From contig CALLKB010000240.1 of NCBI GenBank assembly GCA_938008575.1, positions 1-19,439 on the forward strand: a DNA stretch of 19,439 bases, given 5' to 3'. Each line of letters starts with the position of its first letter. Positions within the stretch are counted from its first letter, which is position 1. The DNA is from an uncultured Cytophagaceae bacterium. GTDB taxonomy: Bacteria; Bacteroidota; Bacteroidia; Cytophagales; Spirosomataceae. Positions 6,748-15,765 of this stretch are shown here, piece by piece. Both the position numbers and the translations under genes were made by a program. Below the pieces are notes generated by a model. It had not been told where the DNA came from and did no database searches. It saw nothing but the letters and a program-made list of their open reading frames with translations.

Positions 6748-9203
6748 AAAACAAATTTGACCGGATTCTTTACTTGTTGGCCCAGCAAAGCAATCGCCAA
6801 CACCTCCGTTGCATGCTCCACATAATGGAATTTCAAATCGGAAATGTAATGTGCTTCAATCTCCTCCACATCCTTTTGATTCTTGTTGCACATAATAATC
6901 TCCTTAATTCCAGCACGTTTTGCAGCCAAAATTTTCTCTTTAATACCCCCCACAGGCAAGACCTTTCCGCGCAAGGTAATTTCACCTGTCATCGCCAAAT
7001 TAGCCTTCACTTTCCGTTGGGTTAATGCTGAAGCAATGGCTGTCAACATCGTAATACCCGCAGAAGGGCCATCTTTTGGCACCGCACCCGCAGGCACGTG
7101 AATATGCAAATTGTATTGATCAAAAATCCGATAATCAATCTGATAATCATCCGCATGGGCCTTCAAGAAACTTAAAGCTGCCATCGCTGATTCCTTCATG
7201 ACATCCCCCAATTGTCCCGATAAAGTCAACTGACCTTTACCTCGGTTCAACAAGGTTTCAACGAACAAAATATCTCCTCCTACCGGTGTCCAAGCTAAAC
7301 CTGTTACAACACCCGCATACTCATTGCTTTCATAGGAATCCTTGTCGAAGACCTCCTGGCCCAACATCCGAACTACATCCGCAGGTTGAATTTTACTCGG
7401 GTATTCCTCGCCAATCGCAATTGACTTGGTCATTTTGCGAACCACACGACCAATTTCTTGCTCCAATTTCCGAACACCTGATTCGCGTGTATATCCTTCC
7501 ACTACCTTTTGAATCGCGGCATCTGTCATCGCAAAGGCAATTTTATCCAAGCCATGTTCCGCTTTCTGTTTTGGAAGCAAATGCTTTTTTGCAATTTGAA
7601 CCTTCTCTTCCATCGTATAGCCACTCACCTCGATAATCTCCATCCGGTCTCGTAATGCTGGATGAATCGTATCTAAATTATTCGCAGTTGCCACAAACAT
7701 CACACGGGATAAGTCATATTCAACCTCCATGTAATTGTCTAAGAAGCTATTGTTTTGTTCGGGATCTAAAACCTCCAATAAAGCTGAAGAAGGATCACCT
7801 CGTTGATCTGAACCAACTTTATCAATCTCATCTAAAATAAACACGGGATTTGAAGACCCCGCCTTCTTAATATTCTGAATCACTTTTCCTGGCATGGCAC
7901 CAATGTAAGTCTTGCGATGCCCACGAATTTCCGCTTCATCGCGTAAACCACCCAAAGCCATACGCACATACTTCCGTCCCAATGCCTTTGCAATAGAACG
8001 TCCTAAAGATGTTTTACCAACACCCGGAGGGCCATATAAACATAGAATTGGCGCTTTCATATCGCCCTTCATCTTCAACACGGCCAAATACTCAATGATA
8101 CGTTCTTTGACTTTTTCCAATCCAAAATGATCGGCATCCAAAACTTTTTTCGCCTTAATCAGATCAAAATTATCTTTGGAATATTCGCTCCATGGAAGAT
8201 CTACTAATAGCTCCACATAATTCATCAACATCGGATATTCCGGCGACATCGAATTCGTGCGTTGCAATTTGCTCAACTCCTTTTGGAAAAAATCATTCAC
8301 CTCTTTCGTCCACTTTTTCTTAGCTGCACGTGCACGCAAGCCATCCAATTCTTGCTCTGGACTTTCTACACCTAGCTCCTCTTGAAGCACTTTAATTTGT
8401 TGGCGGATATAATAATCTCGCTGCTGCTGATCAATATCACTCGAAGCTTTACTCTGAATTTCACGCTTCAATTCCAATAATTGAATGTCCTTCATCATGT
8501 GCTCCAACAAACTCGTCGCTTGTTCTAAGCCATTCAGTTGTTCAAGCAAAGCTTGTTTTTCAGGCAACTCTGCATTCACATTGGAAGACAAGAAGTGTAC
8601 CAAGTAAGACGGCGATTCAATATTGTCTAAAGCAATCTGAACTTCACGAGGAATTTCAGGATTTAGATTTAGAATTTTAGTTGCATTTTCCTTCAGAGTT
8701 GAAATCAGAGCCTTGTTCTCGCGGTTCAATTTTTTGGGAAATGTATCTTCCAAATAGTTGACCTTAGCAATCAAATTAGGCTCGGTTTTGATGTATTCTT
8801 TAACCTCAAAACGCTTTCTCCCCTGCACAATAATCGTTGTATTTCCACCCGGCAAAACAAACATTTTGACGATGTGTCCTACGGTTCCAATCTTATATAA
8901 ATCTTCAGGCAAAGGTTCTTCTTTGGAATGATTCGCTTGCGCAAGCACCCCTATGGTACGGTCACCTTTATAGGCTTTCTTTACTAAACGAACTGATTTT
9001 TGCCGACTAACCGTGATCGGAATCACCATACCCGGAAACAAAACAATATTCCGAATAGGTAAAATCGGCAACTCCTCTGACAAAACGCCCATTTTGTCAT
9101 CACTGCCCATCCCCTCTGATCCAATGGGGATCAATTCAATATTCTCGAAGTCAGACATGTCTGACAACCTCAGATGCTTAAAAAGGTCGTTTGAATTATT
9201 CAT
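6711..9203 (-). CDS. lon: ATP-dependent endopeptidase La
   Basis: Lon is a cytoplasmic AAA+ protease that degrades misfolded and regulatory proteins. With the start at ATG 9203 the protein has 830 residues, longer than the 784 of E. coli mainly at the N-terminus. In order come the LonB substrate-binding domain ([14 protein letters not shown], near residue 46), a coiled-coil region, the AAA+ module with Walker A GPPGVGKT (391-398) and Walker B VFILDEID (454-461), and the peptidase domain with the Ser714-Lys757 dyad (KDGPSAG and GGIKEK). The frame is open to a GTG at 9209, but ATG 9203 is preferred. The C-terminal 12 codons and stop overlap the recQ 3' end on the other strand. It follows DUF6702 after 86 bp, so it may be transcribed separately; no clear promoter was seen. 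Confidence 0.96.
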   Translation of the reverse strand: MNNSNDLFKHLRLSDMSDFENIELIPIGSEGMGSDDKMGVLSEELPILPIRNIVLFPGMVIPITVSRQKSVRLVKKAYKGDRTIGVLAQANHSKEEPLPEDLYKIGTVGHIVKMFVLPGGNTTIIVQGRKRFEVKEYIKTEPNLIAKVNYLEDTFPKKLNRENKALISTLKENATKILNLNPEIPREVQIALDNIESPSYLVHFLSSNVNAELPEKQALLEQLNGLEQATSLLEHMMKDIQLLELKREIQSKASSDIDQQQRDYYIRQQIKVLQEELGVESPEQELDGLRARAAKKKWTKEVNDFFQKELSKLQRTNSMSPEYPMLMNYVELLVDLPWSEYSKDNFDLIKAKKVLDADHFGLEKVKERIIEYLAVLKMKGDMKAPILCLYGPPGVGKTSLGRSIAKALGRKYVRMALGGLRDEAEIRGHRKTYIGAMPGKVIQNIKKAGSSNPVFILDEIDKVGSDQRGDPSSALLEVLDPEQNNSFLDNYMEVEYDLSRVMFVATANNLDTIHPALRDRMEIIEVSGYTMEEKVQIAKKHLLPKQKAEHGLDKIAFAMTDAAIQKVVEGYTRESGVRKLEQEIGRVVRKMTKSIAIGEEYPSKIQPADVVRMLGQEVFDKDSYESNEYAGVVTGLAWTPVGGDILFVETLLNRGKGQLTLSGQLGDVMKESAMAALSFLKAHADDYQIDYRIFDQYNLHIHVPAGAVPKDGPSAGITMLTAIASALTQRKVKANLAMTGEITLRGKVLPVGGIKEKILAAKRAGIKEIIMCNKNQKDVEEIEAHYISDLKFHYVEHATEVLAIALLGQQVKNPVKFVFQDEAKAKTSVD

Positions 9204-9295
9204 GCACACAATTTATAATATTCCCCTCGTAATTTATTCTAAAAGTATGGGCATATAATCAAATATCATGCCACATGACCTTTTGGCAGACTGCC

Positions 9296-9781
9296 TCATT
9301 CAAATACTTGAATCCATTTAGTTGATTGAAACAAGTACGATTGCTTGTGTTCCCCACGGGCAACATGAAATAGATTAGTCTGATCTGGAAAAGTATCTGC
9401 AAGTAGACTGTTTTCCCAAAACATCCCTTTTAGGTTTTGTTCAGTTGGAATCTCCACGTACACCCAAATCACATCCTTGACTGCCTCCCAGCCAAGATAT
9501 CGGTAGGGCGTTGTGAGTTGTTGGTTTACTTGCACTCCCAAATGCTTCCGCAAATAAGCATCAAGCACCTTATCGGTTTGAGGACCTTCTTGAAACACGA
9601 ATCGTTTGCCCGTAAAAGCACTTAGCCCTTGTTCTAAATCGTCTTGAAACAAGCGAATGCTAATTTCCCAAGTTTTTTCTTTTGCGTTGTAGATACATTC
9701 TCCCACACTGGAGTGAAAAGGATGAGCAAGCCCGAGCAAAGGCAAAACCATCAAAAGCAATAAGAAAATCCCTTTTTTCAA
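9296..9781 (-). CDS. DUF6702 family exported protein
   Basis: This 161-residue protein matches DUF6702, a family of unknown function found in Bacteroidota. It starts with a signal peptide (basic MKKG, a Leu-rich core, then GLAHPFHSS), so it is exported to the periplasm or outer surface. The mature part opens with the family hallmark HPFHSSVGECIYN and then WEISIRLFQDDLEQGL. The only start that keeps the signal peptide is a TTG at 9781, two bases after the rseP TAG; an ATG at residue 11 would cut the hydrophobic core short. The tight spacing implies translation coupled to rseP. Function is unknown; association with envelope proteases is suggested by position only. Confidence 0.85.
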   Translation of the reverse strand: MKKGIFLLLLMVLPLLGLAHPFHSSVGECIYNAKEKTWEISIRLFQDDLEQGLSAFTGKRFVFQEGPQTDKVLDAYLRKHLGVQVNQQLTTPYRYLGWEAVKDVIWVYVEIPTEQNLKGMFWENSLLADTFPDQTNLFHVARGEHKQSYLFQSTKWIQVFE

Positions 9782-9783
9782 TG

Positions 9784-11154
9784 CTAGAAAAATGCTTTAA
9801 ATAAGTCGTTACCGAAAGTATAGGCCATTAAGGCAAGTAGAATAATCATACCAACTTGTTGGGCACGCTCCAATACTTTTTCAGATGCCGGCTTTCCCGT
9901 AATCATCTCATAAATCAAGAAAATAGCATGGCCACCATCCAATGCGGGAATCGGCAAAATATTCATAAATGCCAAAGCCATTGACAATAAACCCGTCAAC
10001 ATCCAGAAACGCGTCCAATCCCAAACTCCACCAAACATCTGAGCAATTCCAATCGGGCCACTCAATGCCTTTGATGCCGAAACATCGCCTGTTGCAATTT
10101 TCTTAAACCCACGAATATTATCAGATATAACAGAGAATGCACGACCTGTTCCGATGCTCAAAGATTGTGCAAATGTGTAATCCTCGTGTGTAGTCTTTAT
10201 CAATAATTCAGGAATAAATCCGATTTGACCACTCTTTGAAACCACCATCGATAAGGTATCCGATTGGCCTTGTCGGCTAATCGCCAAACGAATTGCTTTC
10301 CCAGCTTCCTTAGCTAGCACTTCTTTAATTTCATGATAAAAGCGAATCGGCTGACCATTCACCGCCGTGATGTAATCGCCTGCTTTTAAACCTGCTGAAA
10401 ACGCCGGCAACAACTCGCCATCTTGACTTCCTGGTTCTTCTGGCGCAGCAACCTCAGCTACCTTAAACGCAGCCATAGGCTCAATGAAAGCAGCTTTTTT
10501 ATCACTTAATTTCTCAATGAAATTAGAAGGAATTTTGACCACAATTTTTTGCCCATCACGCAAAACCGTGTAAGACGAATTTTCGCCTAATAAGACATCA
10601 GACGTACGTAAATCCGCCAAAGATTTATAATCGGCGCCGTTTACCTTAACAACTTTGTCACCCGTTTTTAAGCCAATTTGTTTGCCTAGTTCCAAGGCTA
10701 CAATTCCATTTTTATTCAACTCATCTTTGGAAATGAAATTATTCCCATTCGAAAATGTCAAAGCAATGAAAATAACCACACCGGTGATGACGTTAACGAT
10801 AACCCCACCCAACATAACGATAAGTCGTTGGTAGGCAGGTTTCGCCCGAAATTCCCAAGGTTCAGGCTCTTTCGCTAAAGTAGCGGCGTCCTGTGTTTCA
10901 TCAATCATCCCGGCAATCGAGACATAGCCCCCAAGTGGAAACCAACCCAAACCGTATTCGGTATCGCCCACTTTTTTCTTAAACAAAGCGAAATTCAAAA
11001 CCGTTGGGATAGGGAATAAAAAATCAAAAAACAGATAAAATTTATCCACACGCATCTTAAACCATTTGGCCGTAATGAAGTGTCCAAATTCGTGTAATGT
11101 CACCAAAATCGACAGCCCCAAGATTAGCTGTCCTGCCATAATCAAACCTTCCAT
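9784..11154 (-). CDS. rseP: RIP metalloprotease RseP (M50 site-2 protease)
   Basis: This 456-residue inner-membrane zinc protease cleaves transmembrane segments of substrates such as anti-sigma factors and signal peptide remnants. The zinc site is HEFGH (His21, Glu22, His25) in the first membrane helix, and the third ligand is Asp406 in PALDGGH near the C-terminus. Between them lie two PDZ-like regions (around GLKTGDKVVKVNG and GLKAGDYITAVNG) and further membrane helices. The length is normal for the family. The start is the ATG at 11154; a second Met at residue 6 is possible. It starts 3 bp after the dxr stop, so it is co-transcribed with dxr, an arrangement common in bacteria. No anti-sigma factor is in the window, so its substrate is unknown. 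Confidence 0.95.
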   Translation of the reverse strand: MEGLIMAGQLILGLSILVTLHEFGHFITAKWFKMRVDKFYLFFDFLFPIPTVLNFALFKKKVGDTEYGLGWFPLGGYVSIAGMIDETQDAATLAKEPEPWEFRAKPAYQRLIVMLGGVIVNVITGVVIFIALTFSNGNNFISKDELNKNGIVALELGKQIGLKTGDKVVKVNGADYKSLADLRTSDVLLGENSSYTVLRDGQKIVVKIPSNFIEKLSDKKAAFIEPMAAFKVAEVAAPEEPGSQDGELLPAFSAGLKAGDYITAVNGQPIRFYHEIKEVLAKEAGKAIRLAISRQGQSDTLSMVVSKSGQIGFIPELLIKTTHEDYTFAQSLSIGTGRAFSVISDNIRGFKKIATGDVSASKALSGPIGIAQMFGGVWDWTRFWMLTGLLSMALAFMNILPIPALDGGHAIFLIYEMITGKPASEKVLERAQQVGMIILLALMAYTFGNDLFKAFF

Positions 11155-11157
11155 ACC

Positions 11158-12318
11158 TTATTTATTTTGCTTTTTAACCCACATTTGGGCCATTTCTCTC
11201 GTTAATTTATCTGTTGTAATATAGTCCTCTAAGCTTGGATTAAGCAAAAAAGTTCCCTTCGCCATGCAATCCGCTAATAAATCGGACATAGCTAAAAAGC
11301 CAATTTCATCTTTCAAAAATGCATCCACCGCTACCTCATTTGCGGCATTCAAGATACAGGGCATATTTCCTCCCTGATCCAAGGCTTGGAATGCCAGTCC
11401 CAAATTCCGAAATGTCTCCATATCCGGCTGTTCAAATGTCAACGAAGCAAAATCCCGAAAATCAAAACGAGGGAAATTGGCTTGCATGCGATTTGGATAA
11501 CCCAGCGCAAACTGAATAGGCAATTTCATGTCAGGCAATCCCAATTGAGCCTTTATTGACCCATCTTCAAATTGCACCAGGGAATGAACAATCGATTGCG
11601 GATGTACCACTACATCGATTTGTGAAGCCTTCACATCGAACAACCAAGCCGCTTCAATAACTTCTAAACCCTTATTCATCAAACTAGCCGAGTCGATCGT
11701 AATCTTCGCTCCCATCGACCAATTGGGATGTTTTAATGCTTGAGCCCTGGTTACTTGCTCCAAATCCGCCCGTTTCTTCCCACGAAAAGGTCCACCCGAT
11801 GCGGTTAAAATAACTTTCTCAATGGGATTATGTGACTCGCCCATGAGGCACTGAAATATTGCCGAATGTTCTGAATCCACAGGCAATATAGGAACACCCA
11901 TTTCGCGCGCCAAAGGCATAATCAATGATCCAGCAACCACAAGCGTTTCTTTGTTGGCCAGTGCAATCGGCTTACCTGCCTTAATCGCTTTCACGGTAGG
12001 CAACAAACCTGCATAACCCACCAAAGCGGTCAAGACGATATCGACATTATCTAAGCAAACGACCTCTTGTAAAGCTTCAGCTCCGGCTAAAACAGTAATA
12101 CTTGAGCCAGAAAGCGCCTTTTTAACGAATTCATATTTTTGCTCATCCCCAATCACCACATGGCTAGGTTGGAATTGCAAAGCTTGTTCAATTAATAAAT
12201 CTGCATTCGATTGCGCTGTTAATACGGACACTGAAAATGCTTCAGGATGCTGCAAAATCACATCCAATGCTTGCGTCCCAATGGAACCCGTCGAACCTAA
12301 AATCGCTATTCTTTTCAT
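11158..12318 (-). CDS. dxr: 1-deoxy-D-xylulose 5-phosphate reductoisomerase
   Basis: Dxr converts 1-deoxy-D-xylulose 5-phosphate to 2-C-methyl-D-erythritol 4-phosphate with NADPH, the first committed step of the MEP isoprenoid pathway. The 386 residues match the usual size. Seen are the N-terminal NADPH-binding GSTGSIGTQALDV, ALANKETLVVAG near 120, the metal-binding VDSEHSAIFQCL (residues 147-158), TASGGPF near 172 and the MNKGLEVIEA segment near 214. Its ATG overlaps the rhomboid stop codon by 4 bp (ATGA), typical of translational coupling. With the prenyl diphosphate synthase two genes upstream it shows that this operon serves isoprenoid synthesis. Confidence 0.97.
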   Translation of the reverse strand: MKRIAILGSTGSIGTQALDVILQHPEAFSVSVLTAQSNADLLIEQALQFQPSHVVIGDEQKYEFVKKALSGSSITVLAGAEALQEVVCLDNVDIVLTALVGYAGLLPTVKAIKAGKPIALANKETLVVAGSLIMPLAREMGVPILPVDSEHSAIFQCLMGESHNPIEKVILTASGGPFRGKKRADLEQVTRAQALKHPNWSMGAKITIDSASLMNKGLEVIEAAWLFDVKASQIDVVVHPQSIVHSLVQFEDGSIKAQLGLPDMKLPIQFALGYPNRMQANFPRFDFRDFASLTFEQPDMETFRNLGLAFQALDQGGNMPCILNAANEVAVDAFLKDEIGFLAMSDLLADCMAKGTFLLNPSLEDYITTDKLTREMAQMWVKKQNK

Positions 12319-12944
12319 CCGAGCATGGCCATTATTTGTTGAATAAATTCAATCCACGTGGAAGGTCTAGTCAGCGTAATAAACAGCACACCAAAAAGTC
12401 CCCCATATAAATGCGCAGAATGATTCACATAATCGCGTCCTCTACGATCCATCGCAATGGAATACCAGGTAAATAAACCTGCGTAGATGAAACCAGGAAT
12501 TCCAACGACCCCAAACAGGTAAATCTTCTCAGTCGGGAAGAACATAATCCCCGCGAAAATAACCGCCGAAACAGCTCCCGAAGCTCCCAAAGAATTAAAA
12601 TAATGGTTATTACGTTGCTTGAAATAGGTTGGCAAATCGGCAACAAGTATCGCTAGTAAATAGAATACCACATAAACATATCCCCCAATTCCCGGAAATA
12701 TGATGGAGAAAATATACTCCAATTGCGTTCCAAAAAAGTAAAAGGAAAACAAATTAAAGAACAAATGGGTGAAGTCGGCATGAATAAACCCCGACGTCAA
12801 GAACCGCCAATATTCTTGTTTTTTATTGATTCGATAGGGCGACATCGTCATCGCATCCATCCATGCAGGCTTTTGCCAAGCAAGGAGCGAAATGCCGACC
12901 GTAACAGCCATAATCAAAAAACTGAGTGAATTTGAATTCCCCAT
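12315..12944 (-). CDS. Rhomboid family intramembrane serine protease
   Basis: This 209-residue protein has about six hydrophobic segments and the rhomboid motifs: FIHADFTHLFFNL (53-65) with the oxyanion-side His and Asn, GASGAVS with the catalytic Ser122, and NHSAHLYGG with the catalytic His178. Rhomboids cut transmembrane substrates inside the inner membrane. Both catalytic residues are present, so it should be active; no substrate can be inferred. It is a short, core-only form without an extra cytoplasmic domain. The stop overlaps the dxr ATG by 4 bp, and it lies 44 bp after the prenyl synthase, so it belongs to the same transcript. A second intramembrane protease, RseP, is two genes further on. 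Confidence 0.93.
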   Translation of the reverse strand: MGNSNSLSFLIMAVTVGISLLAWQKPAWMDAMTMSPYRINKKQEYWRFLTSGFIHADFTHLFFNLFSFYFFGTQLEYIFSIIFPGIGGYVYVVFYLLAILVADLPTYFKQRNNHYFNSLGASGAVSAVIFAGIMFFPTEKIYLFGVVGIPGFIYAGLFTWYSIAMDRRGRDYVNHSAHLYGGLFGVLFITLTRPSTWIEFIQQIMAMLG

Positions 12945-12988
12945 GAAAATCGGGCAAAGCCCTTTAAAATTTAGCCTACAAAACTACA

Positions 12989-13966
12989 TTAAACTTCCCG
13001 ATCAACCAACCCTGCCAAAAATTTACCAAGGGCCTCTTTTTGCGCTGGTTGCAGGTTTAATTGATCTATCGACAGAAATGCCTGATCAAAATACTGATTA
13101 ATTTTCGCTTCAGTCTCTTTGCGAATTCCTAAATCGGTATAGAGCTGCGTAACCGAGGCAACTTTCTCAACGGGATTCGGGTTTTCCATGGCTAACCAAG
13201 CTTGCAAATGCTGATGATCATCTCCCTTCGCCGTTTCCAAGGCACGAATGAGCAAATAAGTTTTCTTATTGGCCAAAATATCGCCCCCCACTTGTTTCCC
13301 GAATTTCTCTGGATCCCCATAAACATCGAGCAAATCATCTTTCAATTGAAATCCTAAACCTATGCATTCTCCTATCTCATAGAGTACTTGAGCCTTTTCT
13401 GCCTCAATTCCCGCCAAAATACCTCCCATTTCCATGGATAAGCCAATCAACACAGAGGTCTTTAATCGAATCATTTCGATGTATTCCTCCACGCTAACCG
13501 ATGAACGGCTTTCGAAATTCATGTCCATTTGTTGGCCTTCACACACCTCCGCCGCCGTCCGATTAAACCGCAACAAAAGATGCTGAAATTCAGCCAAAGA
13601 AAGATGTTGGCATTGATTCAAATATTGATAGGCATTAACGAGCATCACATCGCCTGATAGAATCGCGATGTTATCGTTCCATTTTTCATGAACGGTTTGC
13701 TTACCCCGACGAAGCGGAGCCTTGTCCATGATATCATCATGCATCAAGGTGAAATTGTGAAAAATCTCAATCGAAAGTGCTGTAGAAACAACCTTTTCCC
13801 AATCAGCTTTAAACAACGAATAAGACAACAAACAAAGCACCGGACGAATACGTTTGCCTCCTAATTGCATTAAATAACGAATAGGCTCATAGAGTTCTAC
13901 AGGCGCTTCCCCTAAACGTTGTTGTTTAATTTCAGCTTCGAGCGCGGGCAAAAATTGTTGTATCAT
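12989..13966 (-). CDS. Polyprenyl (geranylgeranyl/farnesyl-type) diphosphate synthase
   Basis: This 325-residue trans-prenyltransferase adds isopentenyl diphosphate to an allylic diphosphate. It has the GGKRIRP substrate-binding motif (36-42), the first Asp-rich motif DDIMD (77-81) followed by RRGKQTVH, and the second motif DDLLD (210-214), which bind magnesium and diphosphate. The residues before the first motif, FTLMH, do not settle product length; a geranylgeranyl or short-chain product is likelier than a very long one, but this is a guess. The frame is open upstream into nuoD for 39 more codons; ATG 13966, two bases after the nuoD stop, is the family-consistent start. Products would feed menaquinone side chains or carotenoids. 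Confidence 0.93.
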   Translation of the reverse strand: MIQQFLPALEAEIKQQRLGEAPVELYEPIRYLMQLGGKRIRPVLCLLSYSLFKADWEKVVSTALSIEIFHNFTLMHDDIMDKAPLRRGKQTVHEKWNDNIAILSGDVMLVNAYQYLNQCQHLSLAEFQHLLLRFNRTAAEVCEGQQMDMNFESRSSVSVEEYIEMIRLKTSVLIGLSMEMGGILAGIEAEKAQVLYEIGECIGLGFQLKDDLLDVYGDPEKFGKQVGGDILANKKTYLLIRALETAKGDDHQHLQAWLAMENPNPVEKVASVTQLYTDLGIRKETEAKINQYFDQAFLSIDQLNLQPAQKEALGKFLAGLVDREV

Positions 13967-13968
13967 AA

Positions 13969-15183
13969 TTATCGATCTACTTCGCCCATGACTAAATCCA
14001 TGGAACCAATGATAGCCACCAAATCGGCTAAATAAGCACCTTTTGCCAAATCCGGAATCACCGACAAATGATGAAATGAACATGCACGCACTTTCACACG
14101 TGACGGAATATCCGATTTTCCATCGGCACGTATGTAAAACCCTAATTCCCCCTTTGGGTTTTCAGCTCGGGCATAAATATCTTGCGCGGCAGGTCTAATT
14201 TTCTTAGGAACAAATTCTTGAGGGTCGAATGCTTTCGTTCGGGCGTGTTCGCCCGTTAATGCCGATAAACACTGTTCGATGATTCGAATGGACTCAATGC
14301 ATTCGAGAACACGCACGTGGTTTCGATCCCAGCAGTCGCCCGTTTGGCCTTTTAAACCTTCACCAACGGGAATATCAAATTCCAATTCCGGATAAACGGA
14401 ATAGGCATCTACTTTTCGTAAATCATATGCCAAACCTGATCCACGCAATACGGGACCGGTGCAACCATAATTGATTGCTAAATTCAAAGGTAATACACCA
14501 ACATTCGCAGTACGTTTGATGAAAATAGAATTTTCTTCAACGATTTTTTGAACCTCTTCAATCGTATTTTTCATCACCGGAATTAATTCCGCTGTACGCT
14601 CCTCGAAGCCGACTGGAAGATCATAAAATAATCCACCAACCCACACATAATTGTACAACATGCGGGCACCCGACAACCATTCCAACAAGCGTTGAATATG
14701 TTCGCGATCACGCATCAACCATAAAAAAGGCGTGTATGCACCGATATCCAACCCATAAGTTCCAATCGCCACAAAATGAGACGCGATACGATTCAGTTCT
14801 GCAACCAAAACACGAATGTATTCGATGCGTTTTGGCAACGTACCCGTAATTCCAAGCATTTTTTCAATTCCCATGACATAGGCATGCTCAGAATTCATGG
14901 AAGCCATGTAATCGAGGCGATCTACGTAAGGAATGATTTGGTTGAAAGGCAGAGCTTCAGCATGTTTTTCGAAACAACGATGTAGGTACCCTAAATGTGG
15001 AACCACATCGACCACCAATTCTCCATCCGAAATAACTTCCAGACGCAAAACACCATGCGTAGATGGGTGCTGCGGACCAAGTGAAATCAACATTTCCTCT
15101 GACTTCAGGTCAGCAAGCTGATACTGATTCGGGTCGGAATCTTGAAAATTCTGGGGAAGAAATTCGTATTGAATGGAATTCAT
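13969..15183 (-). CDS. nuoD: NADH-quinone oxidoreductase subunit D
   Basis: This 404-residue protein is the 49-kDa type subunit of respiratory complex I, in the peripheral arm next to the quinone site. It shows the LISLGPQHPSTHGVLRL start, GYLHRCFEKHAE, the YVDRLDYMASMNSEHAY segment, and the C-terminal SFHHLSVIPDLAKGAYLADLVAIIGSMD run. It is a plain NuoD, not a NuoCD fusion. The frame is open to a GTG at 15210, but ATG 15183 (MNSIQYEF) is preferred. No nuoC precedes it: the 166 bp upstream are non-coding and then rpmG diverges. nuoD therefore heads this operon away from other complex I genes. No clear promoter was found for it. Confidence 0.95.
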   Translation of the reverse strand: MNSIQYEFLPQNFQDSDPNQYQLADLKSEEMLISLGPQHPSTHGVLRLEVISDGELVVDVVPHLGYLHRCFEKHAEALPFNQIIPYVDRLDYMASMNSEHAYVMGIEKMLGITGTLPKRIEYIRVLVAELNRIASHFVAIGTYGLDIGAYTPFLWLMRDREHIQRLLEWLSGARMLYNYVWVGGLFYDLPVGFEERTAELIPVMKNTIEEVQKIVEENSIFIKRTANVGVLPLNLAINYGCTGPVLRGSGLAYDLRKVDAYSVYPELEFDIPVGEGLKGQTGDCWDRNHVRVLECIESIRIIEQCLSALTGEHARTKAFDPQEFVPKKIRPAAQDIYARAENPKGELGFYIRADGKSDIPSRVKVRACSFHHLSVIPDLAKGAYLADLVAIIGSMDLVMGEVDR

Positions 15184-15279
15184 TGAACAAAAATGAAGAA
15201 AGTATCTCACATTTAAAAGCCTCGGAAGTTGAGTAGGCGAAGATTATCAATTATTTATCAGATATTTTGGGCAAACTAT

Positions 15280-15309
15280 TTGGCAAAAAAAATATTTCTT
15301 ATACCTTTG
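15280..15309 (+). promoter_or_regulatory. Bacteroidota-type promoter for rpmG–DUF4295
   Basis: TTG (15280-15282, within TTTGG) is followed by a 19-bp spacer and TACCTTTG (15302-15309), an exact TAnnTTTG. Transcription would start near 15316 and leave a leader of about 35 nt before rpmG. This is the best promoter match in the window. Confidence 0.78.
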
Positions 15310-15349
15310 CATTCCGTTTCGAATCGAGGCGTAAACAGATTTTACAATT

Positions 15350-15532
15350 ATGGCAAAGAAAGGAAATCGCATCCAAGTAATTTTGGAATGTACAGAGCAC
15401 AAAGAGTCGGGTCTACCAGGGATGTCTCGTTACATCACGACGAAGAACCGTAAAAACACAACGGCTCGTATTGAGTTGAAAAAATACAACCCAGTATTGA
15501 AGAAAGTTACTCTACACAAAGAAATTAAATAA
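15350..15532 (+). CDS. rpmG: 50S ribosomal protein L33
   Basis: This 60-residue basic protein matches bacterial L33: [18 protein letters not shown], then [11 protein letters not shown] and the conserved [11 protein letters not shown] with a HKEIK end. L33 binds 23S rRNA near the E site of the large subunit. It has one cysteine only, so it is the zinc-free form. The ATG at 15350 is preceded by AT-rich sequence without a Shine-Dalgarno motif, as expected in Bacteroidota. DUF4295 follows after 20 bp, clearly the same transcript. In many Bacteroidota rpmB (L28) stands directly before rpmG; here the promoter stands there and rpmB is absent. Confidence 0.95.
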   Translation: MAKKGNRIQVILECTEHKESGLPGMSRYITTKNRKNTTARIELKKYNPVLKKVTLHKEIK

Positions 15533-15552
15533 GGTTTTAATACCCACGAATC

Positions 15553-15705
15553 ATGGCTAAGAAAGTAGTTGCAACACTAAAGAAAGAAGGCGGCGTAAAA
15601 TACGCTAAAATCATCAAGGCGGTTAAAAACCCAACGACAGGAGCTTATACCTTCAAAGAAGAAATCATTCTTCAAGATGAGGTTAACGCTGCATTGAAAA
15701 ACTAG
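15553..15705 (+). CDS. DUF4295 family small protein, probable ribosomal protein bL38
   Basis: This 50-residue, lysine-rich protein begins MAKKVVATLKKEGG and carries the family segment KAVKNPTTGAYTFKEEII. DUF4295 is confined to Bacteroidota and lies between rpmG and ftsY. From memory, a small Bacteroidota-specific large-subunit protein named bL38 was seen in the Flavobacterium johnsoniae ribosome structure, and I believe it is this family; I could not check that. Size, charge and the position after L33 all fit a ribosomal role. The gene ends with TAG, followed 33 bp later by an intrinsic terminator. Confidence 0.9.
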   Translation: MAKKVVATLKKEGGVKYAKIIKAVKNPTTGAYTFKEEIILQDEVNAALKN

Positions 15706-15738
15706 TTTTTTCGTCGGCAATTTATCGCTAGCATATTG

Positions 15739-15765
15739 AAGTCCCTTTTTCGGGGACTTTTTTTT
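15739..15765 (+). terminator. Intrinsic terminator between DUF4295 and ftsY
   Basis: AAGTCCC (15739-15745) pairs with GGGACTT (15753-15759) around a 7-nt loop, followed by eight T (15758-15765). It ends the rpmG–DUF4295 transcript 34 bp before the ftsY ATG. ftsY is then either expressed by partial read-through or from a promoter inside the upstream region that I could not identify. Confidence 0.85.

Noticed and set aside
9204..9209. GTG start two codons upstream for lon
   Set aside because: An ATG is available two codons later and the added residues carry no signal.
9284..9295. GGCAGACTGCC hairpin after the DUF6702 gene
   Set aside because: Only four to five pairs with too small a loop, and no T run follows on the minus strand.
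13967..14083. N-terminal extension of the prenyl synthase into nuoD
   Set aside because: The frame is open for 39 more codons, but this stretch overlaps the conserved nuoD C-terminus, does not resemble the family, and a good ATG lies 2 bp after the nuoD stop.
15184..15210. GTG start nine codons upstream for nuoD
   Set aside because: It needs a rare start codon and adds residues unlike the family; ATG 15183 gives a normal NuoD start.
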